Shown: one piece after another, positions 30,953 to 38,034 of the stretch
Position numbering within the stretch: position 1 is the stretch's first letter
Layout: each line of letters starts with the position of its first letter
Origin: Avoscillospira sp945864925
GTDB lineage: Bacteria > Bacillota > Clostridia > Oscillospirales > Oscillospiraceae
Direction: 5' to 3'
DNA length: 38,034 nt
NCBI GenBank assembly: GCA_945830595.1
Contig: CALZZH010000001.1
Location: forward strand, 1-38,034
Position numbers and translations under genes: made by a program
The notes under the pieces: model-generated
What the model was told of the DNA's origin: nothing
Seen by the model: the letters and a program-made list of their open reading frames with translations, nothing else
The model's database searches: none

Positions 30953-31480
30953 ATGCCCAACGCAAAGGTTTTGGAAAGCAAAAAGGCAACTGTGGACGCC
31001 CTTGCCGAAAAGCTGCAGAACGCTACTGCCGCCGTCTTCGTGGATTACAAGGGTATCAACGTGGCGCAGGATACTGAGCTCCGCAGCCAGTTCCGTGCCG
31101 CCGGAGTCGAGTACGCCGTTGTGAAGAACACGCTGACCCGCTTTGCCGCCAATAAGGCCGGCTACAGCGAGTTCGACGAACTGCTCAATGGTACGACTTC
31201 CATGGCTTGCACCACCGGCGACCCCATTGCCCCTGCCCGTATCGTCAGCGAGTTCGCAAAGAAGAACAAGGACGTCGTGAAGATCAAGGGCGGCATGGTC
31301 GAAGGCAAGGTCCTGACCATCGATGAACTGAAGGCTTTCGGCGAGCTGCCTTCCAAGGACGCTCTCATCGCTCAGGTTCTGGGTACTTTCCTGGCTCCCA
31401 TCACCAGTCTGGCTTTCGTTCTGGATCAGATCTGCCAGGCCAAGGGTGGCGCTCCTGCAGAAGAAGCTGCAGAAGCCTAA
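30953..31480 (+). CDS. rplJ: 50S ribosomal protein L10
   Basis: 175 residues, standard length. The N-terminal rRNA-binding domain contains AVFVDYKGINVAQDTELRSQ and FRAAGVEYAVVKNTLTRFAA. A C-terminal helix (ITSLAFVLDQI) binds the L7/L12 dimers, and an Ala/Glu-rich end follows. ATG 30953 is behind GGAGGTGA; the frame from 30896 runs through the terminator of the leader and was trimmed. Operon with rplL. Confidence 0.96.
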   Translation: MPNAKVLESKKATVDALAEKLQNATAAVFVDYKGINVAQDTELRSQFRAAGVEYAVVKNTLTRFAANKAGYSEFDELLNGTTSMACTTGDPIAPARIVSEFAKKNKDVVKIKGGMVEGKVLTIDELKAFGELPSKDALIAQVLGTFLAPITSLAFVLDQICQAKGGAPAEEAAEA

Positions 31481-31520
31481 TTCATTGAACATTTATTACG
31501 ATATTTGGAGGTAATTTACA

Positions 31521-31895
31521 ATGGCATCCGAAAAGATTACTGCTCTCGTTGAAGAAGTCAAGACCCTGTCCGTTCTGGAGCTGGCCGAGCTGGTTCACAC
31601 TCTGGAAGAAGTGTTCGGTGTTTCCGCCGCTGCCGCCGCTGTTGCTGCTCCTGCCGCTGGCGCCGCTGCCGCTGAAGAAGAAAAGACCGAGTTCGACGTC
31701 GTCCTGAAGGCCGCTGGCGCCAACAAGATCGCCGTCATCAAGGTTGTCCGTGCTGTCACTGGCCTGGGCCTGAAGGAAGCCAAGGAGATCGTTGACAACG
31801 CTCCCAAGGCTCTGAAGGAAGGCATCTCCAAGGAAGACGCCGAGAAGCTGGCCGAGGATCTGAAGGCCGCTGGCGCCGAGGTCGAAGTGAAGTAA
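31521..31895 (+). CDS. rplL: 50S ribosomal protein L7/L12
   Basis: 124 residues. The N-terminal dimerisation domain (EKITALVEEVKTLSVLELAE) is joined by an Ala-rich hinge (about 38-53) to the C-terminal factor-binding domain (FDVVLKAAGANKIAVIKVVR, TGLGLKEAKEIVDNAPKALK). It recruits translation GTPases. GGAGG precedes the ATG. The terminator after it ends the operon; rpoB, which usually follows, is absent. Confidence 0.97.
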   Translation: MASEKITALVEEVKTLSVLELAELVHTLEEVFGVSAAAAAVAAPAAGAAAAEEEKTEFDVVLKAAGANKIAVIKVVRAVTGLGLKEAKEIVDNAPKALKEGISKEDAEKLAEDLKAAGAEVEVK

Positions 31896-31923
31896 TTTCC
31901 TTCTTTCCTGCTCTGTCATCCAT

Positions 31924-31960
31924 AAAAACCCGTCATGACACTGGTCATGGCGGGTTTTTT
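31924..31960. terminator. Strong bidirectional terminator after rplL
   Basis: AAAAACCCGTCATGA (31924-31938) pairs with TCATGGCGGGTTTTT (31945-31959), one G-T pair, six-base loop, T run on the plus strand and on the minus strand as well. It separates rplL from the convergent GNAT gene. Confidence 0.92.
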
Positions 31961-31984
31961 ATGCATTGCGCTATTCTTTTAAGA

Positions 31985-32488
31985 TCAATTCCCCTGTTTC
32001 CGTTCAAAGATCATTCTGCACTCCGTGTTGGGGGCTCCAAGGGAGATCTGCTGCTCCGTTCCATCGAAATGAAAGCCATATCTTTCATAGAAGCGAACCG
32101 CTTTGTCGTTTCCTTTCAGCACCCAAACGGCAATCCTGGAATAGTCTGCAAGCTGCTCAACCGCAGCATTCATCAGTGCAAACCCTACCTGTCTGCCGTG
32201 GTATTCCTGCAGAACATAGATTGCATAGATTTCACCACATTGGAGAAGCGCTTGATCCCGGTACGCGCCATAGGCCACGAAACCGACCACTTTACCGCCT
32301 GCTTTGGCCACAAGAATGTTGTCCTGCCATCGATGTGCAATTTCTCTGCAGGTTTCGAGGGTAAGCTTTTTCAGATACGCCGCATCCACAAGGCCGTCAT
32401 AGGTCTCTTGCCAGGACTGATAATGGGCATAAGCTTTGCCGTCAATCTCTTCCTCCGTTTTCATCGGTGAAATTGCCAGATTGTTCAT
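31985..32488 (-). CDS. GNAT-family N-acetyltransferase
   Basis: 167 residues, GNAT fold. IYAIYVLQEYHGRQVGFALM (about 90-109) is motif A with the acetyl-CoA loop HGRQVG. WVLKGNDKAVRFYERYGFHF is motif B with the conserved Asn and Tyr. An early YAHYQSWQETYDGLVDAAYL resembles the substrate-side helix of small-molecule and aminoglycoside-type acetyltransferases. The substrate is not known. It is the last gene of the esterase/ATP-grasp operon, 24 bases behind the ligase, so it may act on the same product. Ribosome site AGGAA is modest. Confidence 0.85.
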   Translation of the reverse strand: MNNLAISPMKTEEEIDGKAYAHYQSWQETYDGLVDAAYLKKLTLETCREIAHRWQDNILVAKAGGKVVGFVAYGAYRDQALLQCGEIYAIYVLQEYHGRQVGFALMNAAVEQLADYSRIAVWVLKGNDKAVRFYERYGFHFDGTEQQISLGAPNTECRMIFERKQGN

Positions 32489-32512
32489 CTTGAGTTCCTG
32501 CCTGCAGAAAGC

Positions 32513-33709
32513 TTACGATTTCACCGCCAGCAGATCAGCATAGTAGGCCTGCATAGCCTCTTCCGTATCGAAATTGGCCACATACATCTGGTTGGCCATG
32601 GCGCCGGAAAGAGCGTCGGGAATACGGCCATGCATCTTTATGTTGGGACCATACTTTGCCATAATGGCATTGTGATCCATGACAAAGTCCATCCCATCCC
32701 GGCGGCCGCAGAAAGCACAGAAATGATGATTCCGGTCCGTCGGCACGGTGCTCTTGTCAAAGGCCACCATATCCGCCCAGATCTTATACACATTGGTTTC
32801 ATTGGCAAAGTCAAACAAGTCGGGCGTATAACCACCGGCAGGCCGCATATTGACCTCCAGGCCAATGATATCGCCTTTTTTGCCCAACCCTTCCTGGTCA
32901 CAGTTGAGAACAAAGTACTCCAAATGGACAAACCGGCTCTTGACTTCAAATGCTTTGACAGTTCTGCGGCCGATTTCCCGTACTTCTTCCGGCAGGTCCT
33001 TCACAATGTAGTAAATCGAATTGCCGTTGGTGTTGACAATATCCATAATAGATTCCGGCGTTACATTGCCGCTCTCAAAAAGCGGCTCACCCTTGGAGTC
33101 AATGATGGCGTCATAGGTCCGAACATAGCCGTTGACAAACTCCTCCATAATATAGACATTGTCATCCTTGGTGTCAAAGAAGAACTGCAATTCATCGTCA
33201 TTCTGAAGCCGGTAGGTGTTGTTGGCACCTACACCATTGTCAGGCTTGACAATGACAGGATACCCCACTTCATGCGCAAAGGCACTGGCGCCGGTAAAAT
33301 CGTCCACAATATAGTATCTGGCAGTTTTCAATCCGGCTTTTGCATAATATTCCTTCATACCGGATTTGAATTTAATCCGGTCCATATCCTCGTTTTTGAA
33401 GCCGGTGGTGATATTGAATTCCGTCCGCAGGGCCGCATCCCGCATCAGCCAATATTCATTGTTGGATTCCAGCCAGTCGATCTTTCCGTATTTATAGGTA
33501 AAGAACGCCACCGCCTTAAAAACTTCCTCATAATTCTCTAAGCTGGAAACCCTATAGTATTCATGCAGGGACTCCCTGAGCTCCTGGCGAAGCTCCGGAT
33601 AGGGACAATCTCCGATTCCCAGTACTCGCATTCCGTTCTTTTTCAATTCGCGGCAAAACAGCCAATAGGTTTCCGGAAAGTTGGGGGACAGAAAAATAAA
33701 GTTTTTCAT
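32513..33709 (-). CDS. ATP-grasp ligase of unknown substrate
   Basis: 398 residues. The central ATP-grasp domain has GYPVIVKPDNGVGANNTYRL (about 147-166), YIMEEFVNGYVRTYDAIID and the Mg-binding IIGLEVNMRPAGGYTPDLF (about 283-301, Glu-x-Asn-x-Arg). The N-terminal preATP-grasp part starts NFIFLSPNFPETYWLFCREL. The closing part contains CAFCGRRDG (about 330-338), a CxxC not usual for the fold. ATP-grasp proteins of this size join a carboxylate to an amine or similar through an acyl phosphate; carnosine-synthase and L-amino-acid-ligase relatives are the closest I can name. AAGGAGC precedes the ATG. It follows two esterase genes in a tight operon, suggesting a small pathway. Confidence 0.82.
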   Translation of the reverse strand: MKNFIFLSPNFPETYWLFCRELKKNGMRVLGIGDCPYPELRQELRESLHEYYRVSSLENYEEVFKAVAFFTYKYGKIDWLESNNEYWLMRDAALRTEFNITTGFKNEDMDRIKFKSGMKEYYAKAGLKTARYYIVDDFTGASAFAHEVGYPVIVKPDNGVGANNTYRLQNDDELQFFFDTKDDNVYIMEEFVNGYVRTYDAIIDSKGEPLFESGNVTPESIMDIVNTNGNSIYYIVKDLPEEVREIGRRTVKAFEVKSRFVHLEYFVLNCDQEGLGKKGDIIGLEVNMRPAGGYTPDLFDFANETNVYKIWADMVAFDKSTVPTDRNHHFCAFCGRRDGMDFVMDHNAIMAKYGPNIKMHGRIPDALSGAMANQMYVANFDTEEAMQAYYADLLAVKS

Positions 33710-33730
33710 AATGCTCTGCTCCTTTCTCTC

Positions 33731-34480
33731 TTATAAAAAGCTGGGTACATAATATTCCACTTGTTTATACCACCATGTCCAGTCATGGTTGACATCATAG
33801 CCCCAAAAATCCACCTGGGCCTGGATTCCCTTTTGCTCCAAAACGTGCTTCAAATGGCCGGTGCTGGCCTTGAGTTCGTCCTCCCAAGCACCCTGCCCAA
33901 CGCAAAATACCATTCTGCGTTGGTTGTACATGGAAATATAAGGATGATCCTCCGGCATATTTTCAAGATACCGGCAAGGCGTGTTCTGGTACAGCACATC
34001 ATCCATGTAGCTGCCGAAAAACATCTCAGAGTCGTATGCGCCGGACAAAGCCAAAACAGACCCGAATAAATCCGGCCGGCGGAAGAACAAATTCGCTGCA
34101 TGCATGGCGCCCATGGACGCTCCAAAGGTCATGATCGGCTGATCACAGGAAGTTCGCTGACCATTGAGATGCTTTATGTACGGCACCAGCTCGTCCACAA
34201 TGTAGTGATACCACTGTTCATGGCGCCGGACACGCCAGTAAGGATCCCCATTGGGATTGGCATAGGTTTCTCCGTCGATGACATCACAGGAATACACTGT
34301 GACCTGACCACACTCGATCCATTGCGCCCAGTGGTCAACCATTTTAAAGTTCTCAAAGTCATAGAACCGCCCTGCCTGGCAGGGAATAAACAAAACCGGC
34401 TTTCCGCCATGTCCATAGGCTTTGAATTCCATGTCCCGGCCCAGACAGCCACTGTAATGCTTAAAATAACGAATCTCCAT
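33731..34480 (-). CDS. Alpha/beta-hydrolase esterase (putative esterase family), second of a pair
   Basis: 249 residues, alpha/beta-hydrolase fold of the esterase D-like/PF00756 type. The nucleophile elbow is MTFGASMGAMHA (Ser about 122). The likely catalytic His is in YDVNHDWTWW (about 232), and an acid lies in the segment after AYDSEMFFG. The N-terminus (EIRYFKHYSGCLGRDMEFKA, then YGHGGKPVLFIPCQ) fits a soluble enzyme with no signal peptide. The start ATG 34478-34480 lies behind GGGAGAG; the longer frame to 34597 overlaps the upstream gene and was dropped. It is 19 bases after the first esterase gene and 21 before the ATP-grasp gene. Substrate unknown. Confidence 0.82.
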   Translation of the reverse strand: MEIRYFKHYSGCLGRDMEFKAYGHGGKPVLFIPCQAGRFYDFENFKMVDHWAQWIECGQVTVYSCDVIDGETYANPNGDPYWRVRRHEQWYHYIVDELVPYIKHLNGQRTSCDQPIMTFGASMGAMHAANLFFRRPDLFGSVLALSGAYDSEMFFGSYMDDVLYQNTPCRYLENMPEDHPYISMYNQRRMVFCVGQGAWEDELKASTGHLKHVLEQKGIQAQVDFWGYDVNHDWTWWYKQVEYYVPSFL

Positions 34481-34499
34481 CTTTCTCTCTCCCTTCGCG

Positions 34500-35255
34500 T
34501 TACAGCCCCAGGCAATCCATGAAGACGGGAATCTGCTGCTCCCAGGATGCCTCACTGTGTGTGCCGCCCGGCACAATCCGAAATGCCAGATTGACACGTT
34601 TGGTCAGCAGCAGATGTGCCATGGAAATCAAAGCCTCCGCGCTGGCAACATGGTTGAAAATTTCTTCGCTGCCATAGTCCATGTAGATGCAGGTATCATT
34701 GCGGATATCTGCCCTGGCTACCATTTCAATCACCTTGCCCGGTGAAATCCAAAGACTCGGCGACAGGCAGGCTGCGCGCTGAAAAACATGATTATAGGTT
34801 GTGGCACCGTACAGCGCCATCAGGCCGCCCATGGAAGAGCCACAGAGAATGGTATGCTCCCGGTCCGGCATGGTGCGATATTTCGCATCGATTTCCGGCT
34901 TCAGCGTATCTACCAGCCAATCCATATAGAGCTTTCCCTTTCCCTGAATCCGTCCCAGGGTGGAATTGGCAAAACTGAACGGAGCATATTCCATGAGCCG
35001 TCCGTTCCCCTCGTGATTACACTCCACAGCCACAATAATCAGTGCTTTCCTGGTCCAGGACAGGTAGCTGTTCATTCCCCAGGATTTCCCATAAGTAGCG
35101 TCGGAATCAAAAAACACGTTGTGACCATCAAACATATACATAACCGGAAATCTGCGGCTTTCATCGTCGTCATAATAGTCCGGCAAGTAAAGATACGCCC
35201 TTCTCGGCTTCTCCCCAGTCAACGGCGGCAACGTAACATCAAAGCGGGTTACCAT
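34500..35255 (-). CDS. Alpha/beta-hydrolase esterase (putative esterase family), first of a pair
   Basis: 251 residues of the PF00756 putative-esterase family, related to enterochelin- and S-formylglutathione-esterase types. Features are RRAYLYLPDYYDDDESRRFP, VMYMFDGHNVFFDSDATYG, the nucleophile elbow LCGSSMGGLMALYG (Ser about 138) and the catalytic His in GGTHSEASWE (about 232). No signal peptide. AAGGAG lies 11 bases before the ATG. It is the first gene of the operon, with its own promoter. The two esterases are diverged members of one superfamily, so separate substrates or sequential steps are more likely than simple duplication. Iron-siderophore hydrolysis is possible but no siderophore transporter is nearby. 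Confidence 0.85.
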   Translation of the reverse strand: MVTRFDVTLPPLTGEKPRRAYLYLPDYYDDDESRRFPVMYMFDGHNVFFDSDATYGKSWGMNSYLSWTRKALIIVAVECNHEGNGRLMEYAPFSFANSTLGRIQGKGKLYMDWLVDTLKPEIDAKYRTMPDREHTILCGSSMGGLMALYGATTYNHVFQRAACLSPSLWISPGKVIEMVARADIRNDTCIYMDYGSEEIFNHVASAEALISMAHLLLTKRVNLAFRIVPGGTHSEASWEQQIPVFMDCLGL

Positions 35256-35309
35256 GTAATTGCTTTCTCCTTATACTTTGCAACTTTACATCATTAGTTG
35301 ATTTGTAAT

Positions 35310-35338
35310 ATCATACTCATATTTGAAGAAAATGTCAA
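35310..35338 (-). promoter_or_regulatory. Promoter of the esterase/ATP-grasp/GNAT operon
   Basis: Minus strand TTGACA (35333-35338), 17 bases, TATGAT (35310-35315), about 50 bases before the first esterase. No clear terminator for the upstream polymerase gene is seen in this gap. Confidence 0.75.
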
Positions 35339-35381
35339 TTTCGGATCTCACCAAAATCCCATAAACGGCAAGAAAAATATG

Positions 35382-36623
35382 TCAGAATTGCACATGAAAC
35401 GCCACCTCCTGCGCCCCTTTACGAGGATTTTCAAAAGATAATACCGATGCCCTGCGAATGGCGTCCTCGCCATATTTTTCCCGGATCCCATCGACCGCTG
35501 TATCCAGCTTTTCCAGGCGGTCATACCGAACTGTGTCAAACATACTGTATTGCCGGTAAGAATCGTGCGAAACTTTACTCAGCTGGACCCCCATCTGACG
35601 CAAAGGCGTCCTGCGGTCCCAAATCTCTTCCAAAATCCGGCAGGCAGCTTCATAAATTTCTGTCGTCCCGTTGGTCGCAGAAGGGAGCTGCCGCTGACTG
35701 GAGAAACTCTCAAATTGCGATGTCCGCAGCTGCACAGTCACGCAGCGTCCAGTCTGGCCGTCACGCCGCATACGAGCCGCTACGGTCTCACAGAGGGAAA
35801 GCAGAACCTGTTGTCCATACGCCAGATCTGTGACATCCCAGGGCGTCGTCATGGCATTCCCATAGCCTTTATTATCCGCTGCCACAGGTTGCAGCGGGTC
35901 TGCATTGCGTCCATTGGCCAGATGCCAAATCGTCTCTCCATGTTTGTGCAGCTTCCGCCGTAAATCCCCAACTTCTGCATGAGCCAATTCCCCAATGGTA
36001 TAGATCCCCATTCGATGAAGCTTCTTTTCCGTGGCATTGCCTACATAAAATAGCTCCCGCACCGGCAGCGGCCACAGTTTTTCTTCAATCTCCCAGGGGA
36101 ACAATGTCAGCACTTTATCCGGTTTTTCCAACTCCCCTGCCATTTTTGCCAGCATTTTGTTGGAAGAAATCCCGATATTCACTGTGAAGCCCAGTTCCCG
36201 TTTGATGCGCTCCTTGAGCCACTGAGCCGCAAGCACCGGGCTGCCGTAGAGCCGCTGCGTGCCGGTCATATCCACCCAGGCCTCATCGATGGAAAACTGC
36301 TCCACCACCGGCGAGACGTCCCGAAGCAAGGCCATCAGCTTGCGGGAGGCGGAAATATACAAATTGTAGTCCGGTTCTGCCACGACGAGATCCGGACATT
36401 TCTCTCGGGCCATCCCCAACGGCTCCCCTGTCTGGATGCCATATTTCTTTGCCGCCATACTCTTTGCCAGCACAATGCTCCGCCGGCTGTCCTTCTGCCC
36501 CGCAATGACCGAAGGTACCTGCCGCAGGTCAAACTCCTCCCCCAGAACGTTGCAGCGGTAGGCTGCCGTCCAGGACAAGAAAGCGCTGTTGACATCGATA
36601 TGAAAAATAATCCGTTCCGCCAT
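35382..36623 (-). CDS. Y-family translesion DNA polymerase (DinB/UmuC-like)
   Basis: 413 residues. The palm begins IIFHIDVNSAFLSWTAAYR, where classical Pol IV has HIDMDAFFAS; the first catalytic Asp is kept. EQFSIDEAWVDMT (about 108-120) supplies the catalytic Asp-Glu pair. VNIGISSNKMLAKMAGELEK, the helix-hairpin-helix YVGNATEKKLHRMGIYTIGE, and a C-terminal little-finger domain complete the enzyme. There is no clear beta-clamp motif, although QYSMFD (about 360) resembles one. It copies damaged DNA with low fidelity. GAGGTG precedes the ATG, nine bases after the small upstream gene, in a LexA-controlled operon. Whether it is closer to DinB or UvrX/UmuC cannot be settled by eye. Confidence 0.92.
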   Translation of the reverse strand: MAERIIFHIDVNSAFLSWTAAYRCNVLGEEFDLRQVPSVIAGQKDSRRSIVLAKSMAAKKYGIQTGEPLGMAREKCPDLVVAEPDYNLYISASRKLMALLRDVSPVVEQFSIDEAWVDMTGTQRLYGSPVLAAQWLKERIKRELGFTVNIGISSNKMLAKMAGELEKPDKVLTLFPWEIEEKLWPLPVRELFYVGNATEKKLHRMGIYTIGELAHAEVGDLRRKLHKHGETIWHLANGRNADPLQPVAADNKGYGNAMTTPWDVTDLAYGQQVLLSLCETVAARMRRDGQTGRCVTVQLRTSQFESFSSQRQLPSATNGTTEIYEAACRILEEIWDRRTPLRQMGVQLSKVSHDSYRQYSMFDTVRYDRLEKLDTAVDGIREKYGEDAIRRASVLSFENPRKGAQEVAFHVQF

Positions 36624-36632
36624 GGCCGCACC

Positions 36633-36902
36633 TCAGTAGAGTTTCCGAAACAGAACCCATCTGTGGGTCTGTATCGTGTATTTCAGTTCGTACAGATGCT
36701 CTTTTCCATCTGCCTTTGCTTTGCACAGATAAAGGATGGCCGCAATGCCCACAAATTCCACCTCCCGGCTATCCGTGACTTGTTCAATGTGTACCGTGTG
36801 AATCTGATGCTGCCCATCCTCATATCGAAACCGCAGAGGGCGCAGCTCTCCTTCGGCATCGCAATGAACGATAACCTGAATCGGCAAATTCTGCGCGTCC
36901 AT
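36633..36902 (-). CDS. 89-residue SOS-operon protein of unknown function
   Basis: Small protein translated just ahead of the Y-family polymerase. It is mainly beta-strand in pattern: PIQVIVHCDAEGELRPLRFR, then EDGQHQIHTVHIEQV, then EVEFVGIAAILYLCKAKADG and a closing ELKYTIQTHRWVLFRKLY. The order PxxF-G-hydrophobic strands ending in a Trp-x-Leu-x-Arg strand recalls DUF6504-type proteins encoded beside dinB in actinobacteria; this is a weak resemblance, not a family call. It is not the usual Firmicute partner YolD. ATG 36900-36902 follows GAGGTG by seven bases; the longer frame to 37562 crosses the promoter and smpB. It could be a polymerase accessory factor. Confidence 0.7.
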   Translation of the reverse strand: MDAQNLPIQVIVHCDAEGELRPLRFRYEDGQHQIHTVHIEQVTDSREVEFVGIAAILYLCKAKADGKEHLYELKYTIQTHRWVLFRKLY

Positions 36903-36918
36903 ACTTTTCACCTCTATT

Positions 36919-36966
36919 AAAACATTTGTTCGAATATATGATAGCACAGATGTTCGAAAAACACAA
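36919..36966 (-). promoter_or_regulatory. SOS promoter with two LexA boxes
   Basis: Minus strand TTGTGT (36961-36966), 17 bases, TATCAT (36938-36943). A LexA box CGAACAAATGTTTT (36919-36932) matches the Gram-positive consensus CGAACRNRYGTTYG at 13 of 14 positions just downstream of the -10. A second, weaker one, CGAACATCTGTGCT (36943-36956, 11 of 14), fills the spacer. Centres are 24 bases apart. Confidence 0.85.
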
Positions 36967-37055
36967 GCAGTTCCAGTCCGGTAAAAGTCCCCAATTCCAT
37001 ACAGCCAACCGCAATCATCGCCAGAATATTTCCTCTTTTCTTTTGCCGGGAAATA

Positions 37056-37064
37056 TGCTATACT
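37056..37064 (+). promoter_or_regulatory. Extended -10 promoter of smpB
   Basis: TGCTATACT, a TGn-extended -10, with no good -35; it lies about 25 bases before the smpB ATG. Confidence 0.5.
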
Positions 37065-37088
37065 AAGTACCCAGCGAGGTGAACCGGA

Positions 37089-37556
37089 ATGGCTAAGGAC
37101 GGCGTCAAGATTGTTGCCAAGAACAACAAAGCCCATCATGAATATTTCATTGAGGAAAAATTTGAAGCCGGCATTGAGCTGTTCGGAACCGAAGTGAAAT
37201 CCATCCGACAGGGCACCATGCACCTTAAAGAGGCCTGGTGCCAGGTCAAGGACGGCGAATTGTGGATCAAGCAGATGCACATCAGCCCCTATGAGCAGGG
37301 CAACATCTTCAACAAGGATCCCCTGCGGCCCCGCCGGCTGCTGATGCATAAACGGGAGATCAACTACCTGTTCGGCAAGGTCAAGCAGGACGGCTACTCC
37401 CTCATTCCCCTGTCGGTCTACTTCCGCGGCTCCCGGGTCAAGGTGGAAGTGGCTCTGTGCAAAGGCAAAAAGCTCTATGACAAACGAGAAGACGCGGCCA
37501 AAAAGGATGCCAAACGGCAGATGGACCGCGTTATGAAGGAAAGGAACGTGCACTAA
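37089..37556 (+). CDS. smpB: SsrA (tmRNA)-binding protein SmpB
   Basis: 155 residues. SmpB brings tmRNA to stalled ribosomes for trans-translation. The OB-fold core has KIVAKNNKAHHEYFIEEKFE, AGIELFGTEVKSIRQGTMHL and WIKQMHISPYEQGN; the basic tail GKKLYDKREDAAKKDAKRQM inserts in the mRNA channel. GAGGTGA lies before the ATG. Its TAA overlaps the ATG of the cyclophilin gene (TAATG). The ssrA gene itself is not in the window. Confidence 0.97.
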   Translation: MAKDGVKIVAKNNKAHHEYFIEEKFEAGIELFGTEVKSIRQGTMHLKEAWCQVKDGELWIKQMHISPYEQGNIFNKDPLRPRRLLMHKREINYLFGKVKQDGYSLIPLSVYFRGSRVKVEVALCKGKKLYDKREDAAKKDAKRQMDRVMKERNVH

Positions 37557-38004
37557 TGGCAAATCCCATTGTCACCATCGAAATGGAAAACGGCGGCAAA
37601 ATCGTCGCCGAACTGTATCCCGAAACTGCGCCCCAGTCGGTTCGCAATTTCATCTCCCTGGCCAATAAAGGCTTCTACAATGGTCTGATCTTCCACCGGG
37701 TCATCTCTGGTTTCATGATCCAGGGCGGCTGCCCCGAGGGCACCGGCATGGGCGGCCCCGGCTACTGCATCAAGGGTGAGTTCCAGCTCAACGGCGTGAA
37801 GAATCCCCTCTCCCACAAGCGAGGCGTTCTGTCCATGGCCAGAGCCCAGGCTCCCAACTCCGGCGGCAGCCAGTTCTTCATCATGCATGAGGACGGCGAC
37901 TTCCTGGACGGCCAGTACGCTGCCTTTGGTAAAGTCACTGAAGGCATGGACGTGGTGGACGCCATCGCCGCTGTCAAAACCAACAGTCAGGATCGTCCTC
38001 TCAC
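37556..38004 (+). CDS. Cyclophilin-type peptidyl-prolyl cis-trans isomerase (3' truncated)
   Basis: 149 codons before the contig ends in adapter sequence. Cyclophilin motifs: ELYPETAPQSVRNFISLANK, NGLIFHRVISGFMIQGGCP (catalytic Arg and core Phe), SHKRGVLSMARAQAPNSGGS, QFFIMHEDGDFLDGQYAAFG. It catalyses proline isomerisation; no signal peptide, so it is cytoplasmic. ATG overlaps the smpB TAA by one base, so translation is coupled. The last residues of an open frame read to 38034 would be adapter-encoded and are excluded. Typical length is about 170, so only the final 20 or so residues are missing. Confidence 0.93.
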
Positions 38005-38034
38005 CTGTCTCTTATACACATCTGACGCTGCCGA
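38005..38034 (+). other. Illumina Nextera adapter (Tn5 mosaic end) contamination
   Basis: The window ends with CTGTCTCTTATACACATCT, the 19-base Tn5 mosaic end, followed at once by the Nextera read-1 adapter continuation GACGCTGCCGA. This is library sequence left on the contig end and not genomic DNA. No transposon genes accompany it. Confidence 0.97.

Noticed and set aside
38005..38023. Tn5 mosaic end as sign of a transposon
   Set aside because: It is followed immediately by Nextera adapter bases at the contig end and has no transposase; library artefact.
1..38034. CRISPR array, prophage, integron or IS element
   Set aside because: No regularly spaced repeats, integrase, transposase or phage structural genes were seen; the genes are ordinary chromosomal ones.

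Overview
The window reads as a chromosomal contig end from a spore-forming anaerobic Firmicute of the class Clostridia, probably the Oscillospiraceae/Ruminococcaceae lineage. The evidence is cortex and coat genes (CwlD, CotJ, a SleC-like cortex lysin), AddAB instead of RecBCD, a flavodiiron protein, Gram-positive LexA boxes, Shine-Dalgarno sequences close to AAGGAGG and moderately high GC. The lineage is an inference from gene style; no 16S gene is present. No tRNA, rRNA, CRISPR array, insertion sequence or prophage was seen. No gene-free stretch exceeds 300 bases; the three longest gaps (14412-14693, 17860-18129, 28260-28510) all hold promoters and structured or palindromic sequence.

Layout. 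(1) 1-1616: sporulation genes, a truncated cwlD diverging from a fused cotJA-cotJB gene and cotJC. (2) 1630-9998: a purine permease and the addB-addA recombination operon, diverging from a membrane-tethered XRE regulator (10131-11102). (3) 11145-14411: an xpaC-telA-TPM-GNAT operon. (4) 14497-15410: rpe with a consensus promoter and a long structured leader. (5) 15410-19536: a vitamin-uptake pair (DUF4430 plus ECF S component), an XRE-TPR regulator and a purine phosphoribosyltransferase, diverging from a hypoxanthine/guanine-type permease. (6) 19582-21769: a three-gene operon that looks like a SleC cortex lysin divided over three polypeptides, preceded by a hairpin that buries its ribosome binding site. 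(7) 21809-28259: a four-domain flavodiiron protein with an FNR-type palindrome on its promoter, cca, murC, a MATE exporter and ruvX. (8) 28347-31960: rpmG-secE-nusG-rplK-rplA-rplJ-rplL with two L1-binding mimics and an L10 leader; a terminator closes it and rpoB does not follow. (9) 31985-35338: an operon of two esterases, an ATP-grasp ligase and a GNAT, the best candidate for an uncharacterised pathway. (10) 35382-36966: a LexA-controlled operon of an 89-residue protein and a Y-family polymerase. (11) 37056-38004: smpB and a truncated cyclophilin. The last 30 bases are Illumina Nextera adapter, not genome.

Functional themes: sporulation and germination, purine salvage (two permeases and a phosphoribosyltransferase), DNA repair (AddAB, RuvX, Y-family polymerase), translation, and O2/NO defence. 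Several gene starts use TTG with a strong Shine-Dalgarno sequence, including rplA. An 8-base direct repeat with the same 10-base gap occurs upstream of both murC and the DUF4430 gene and may mark a shared regulator.
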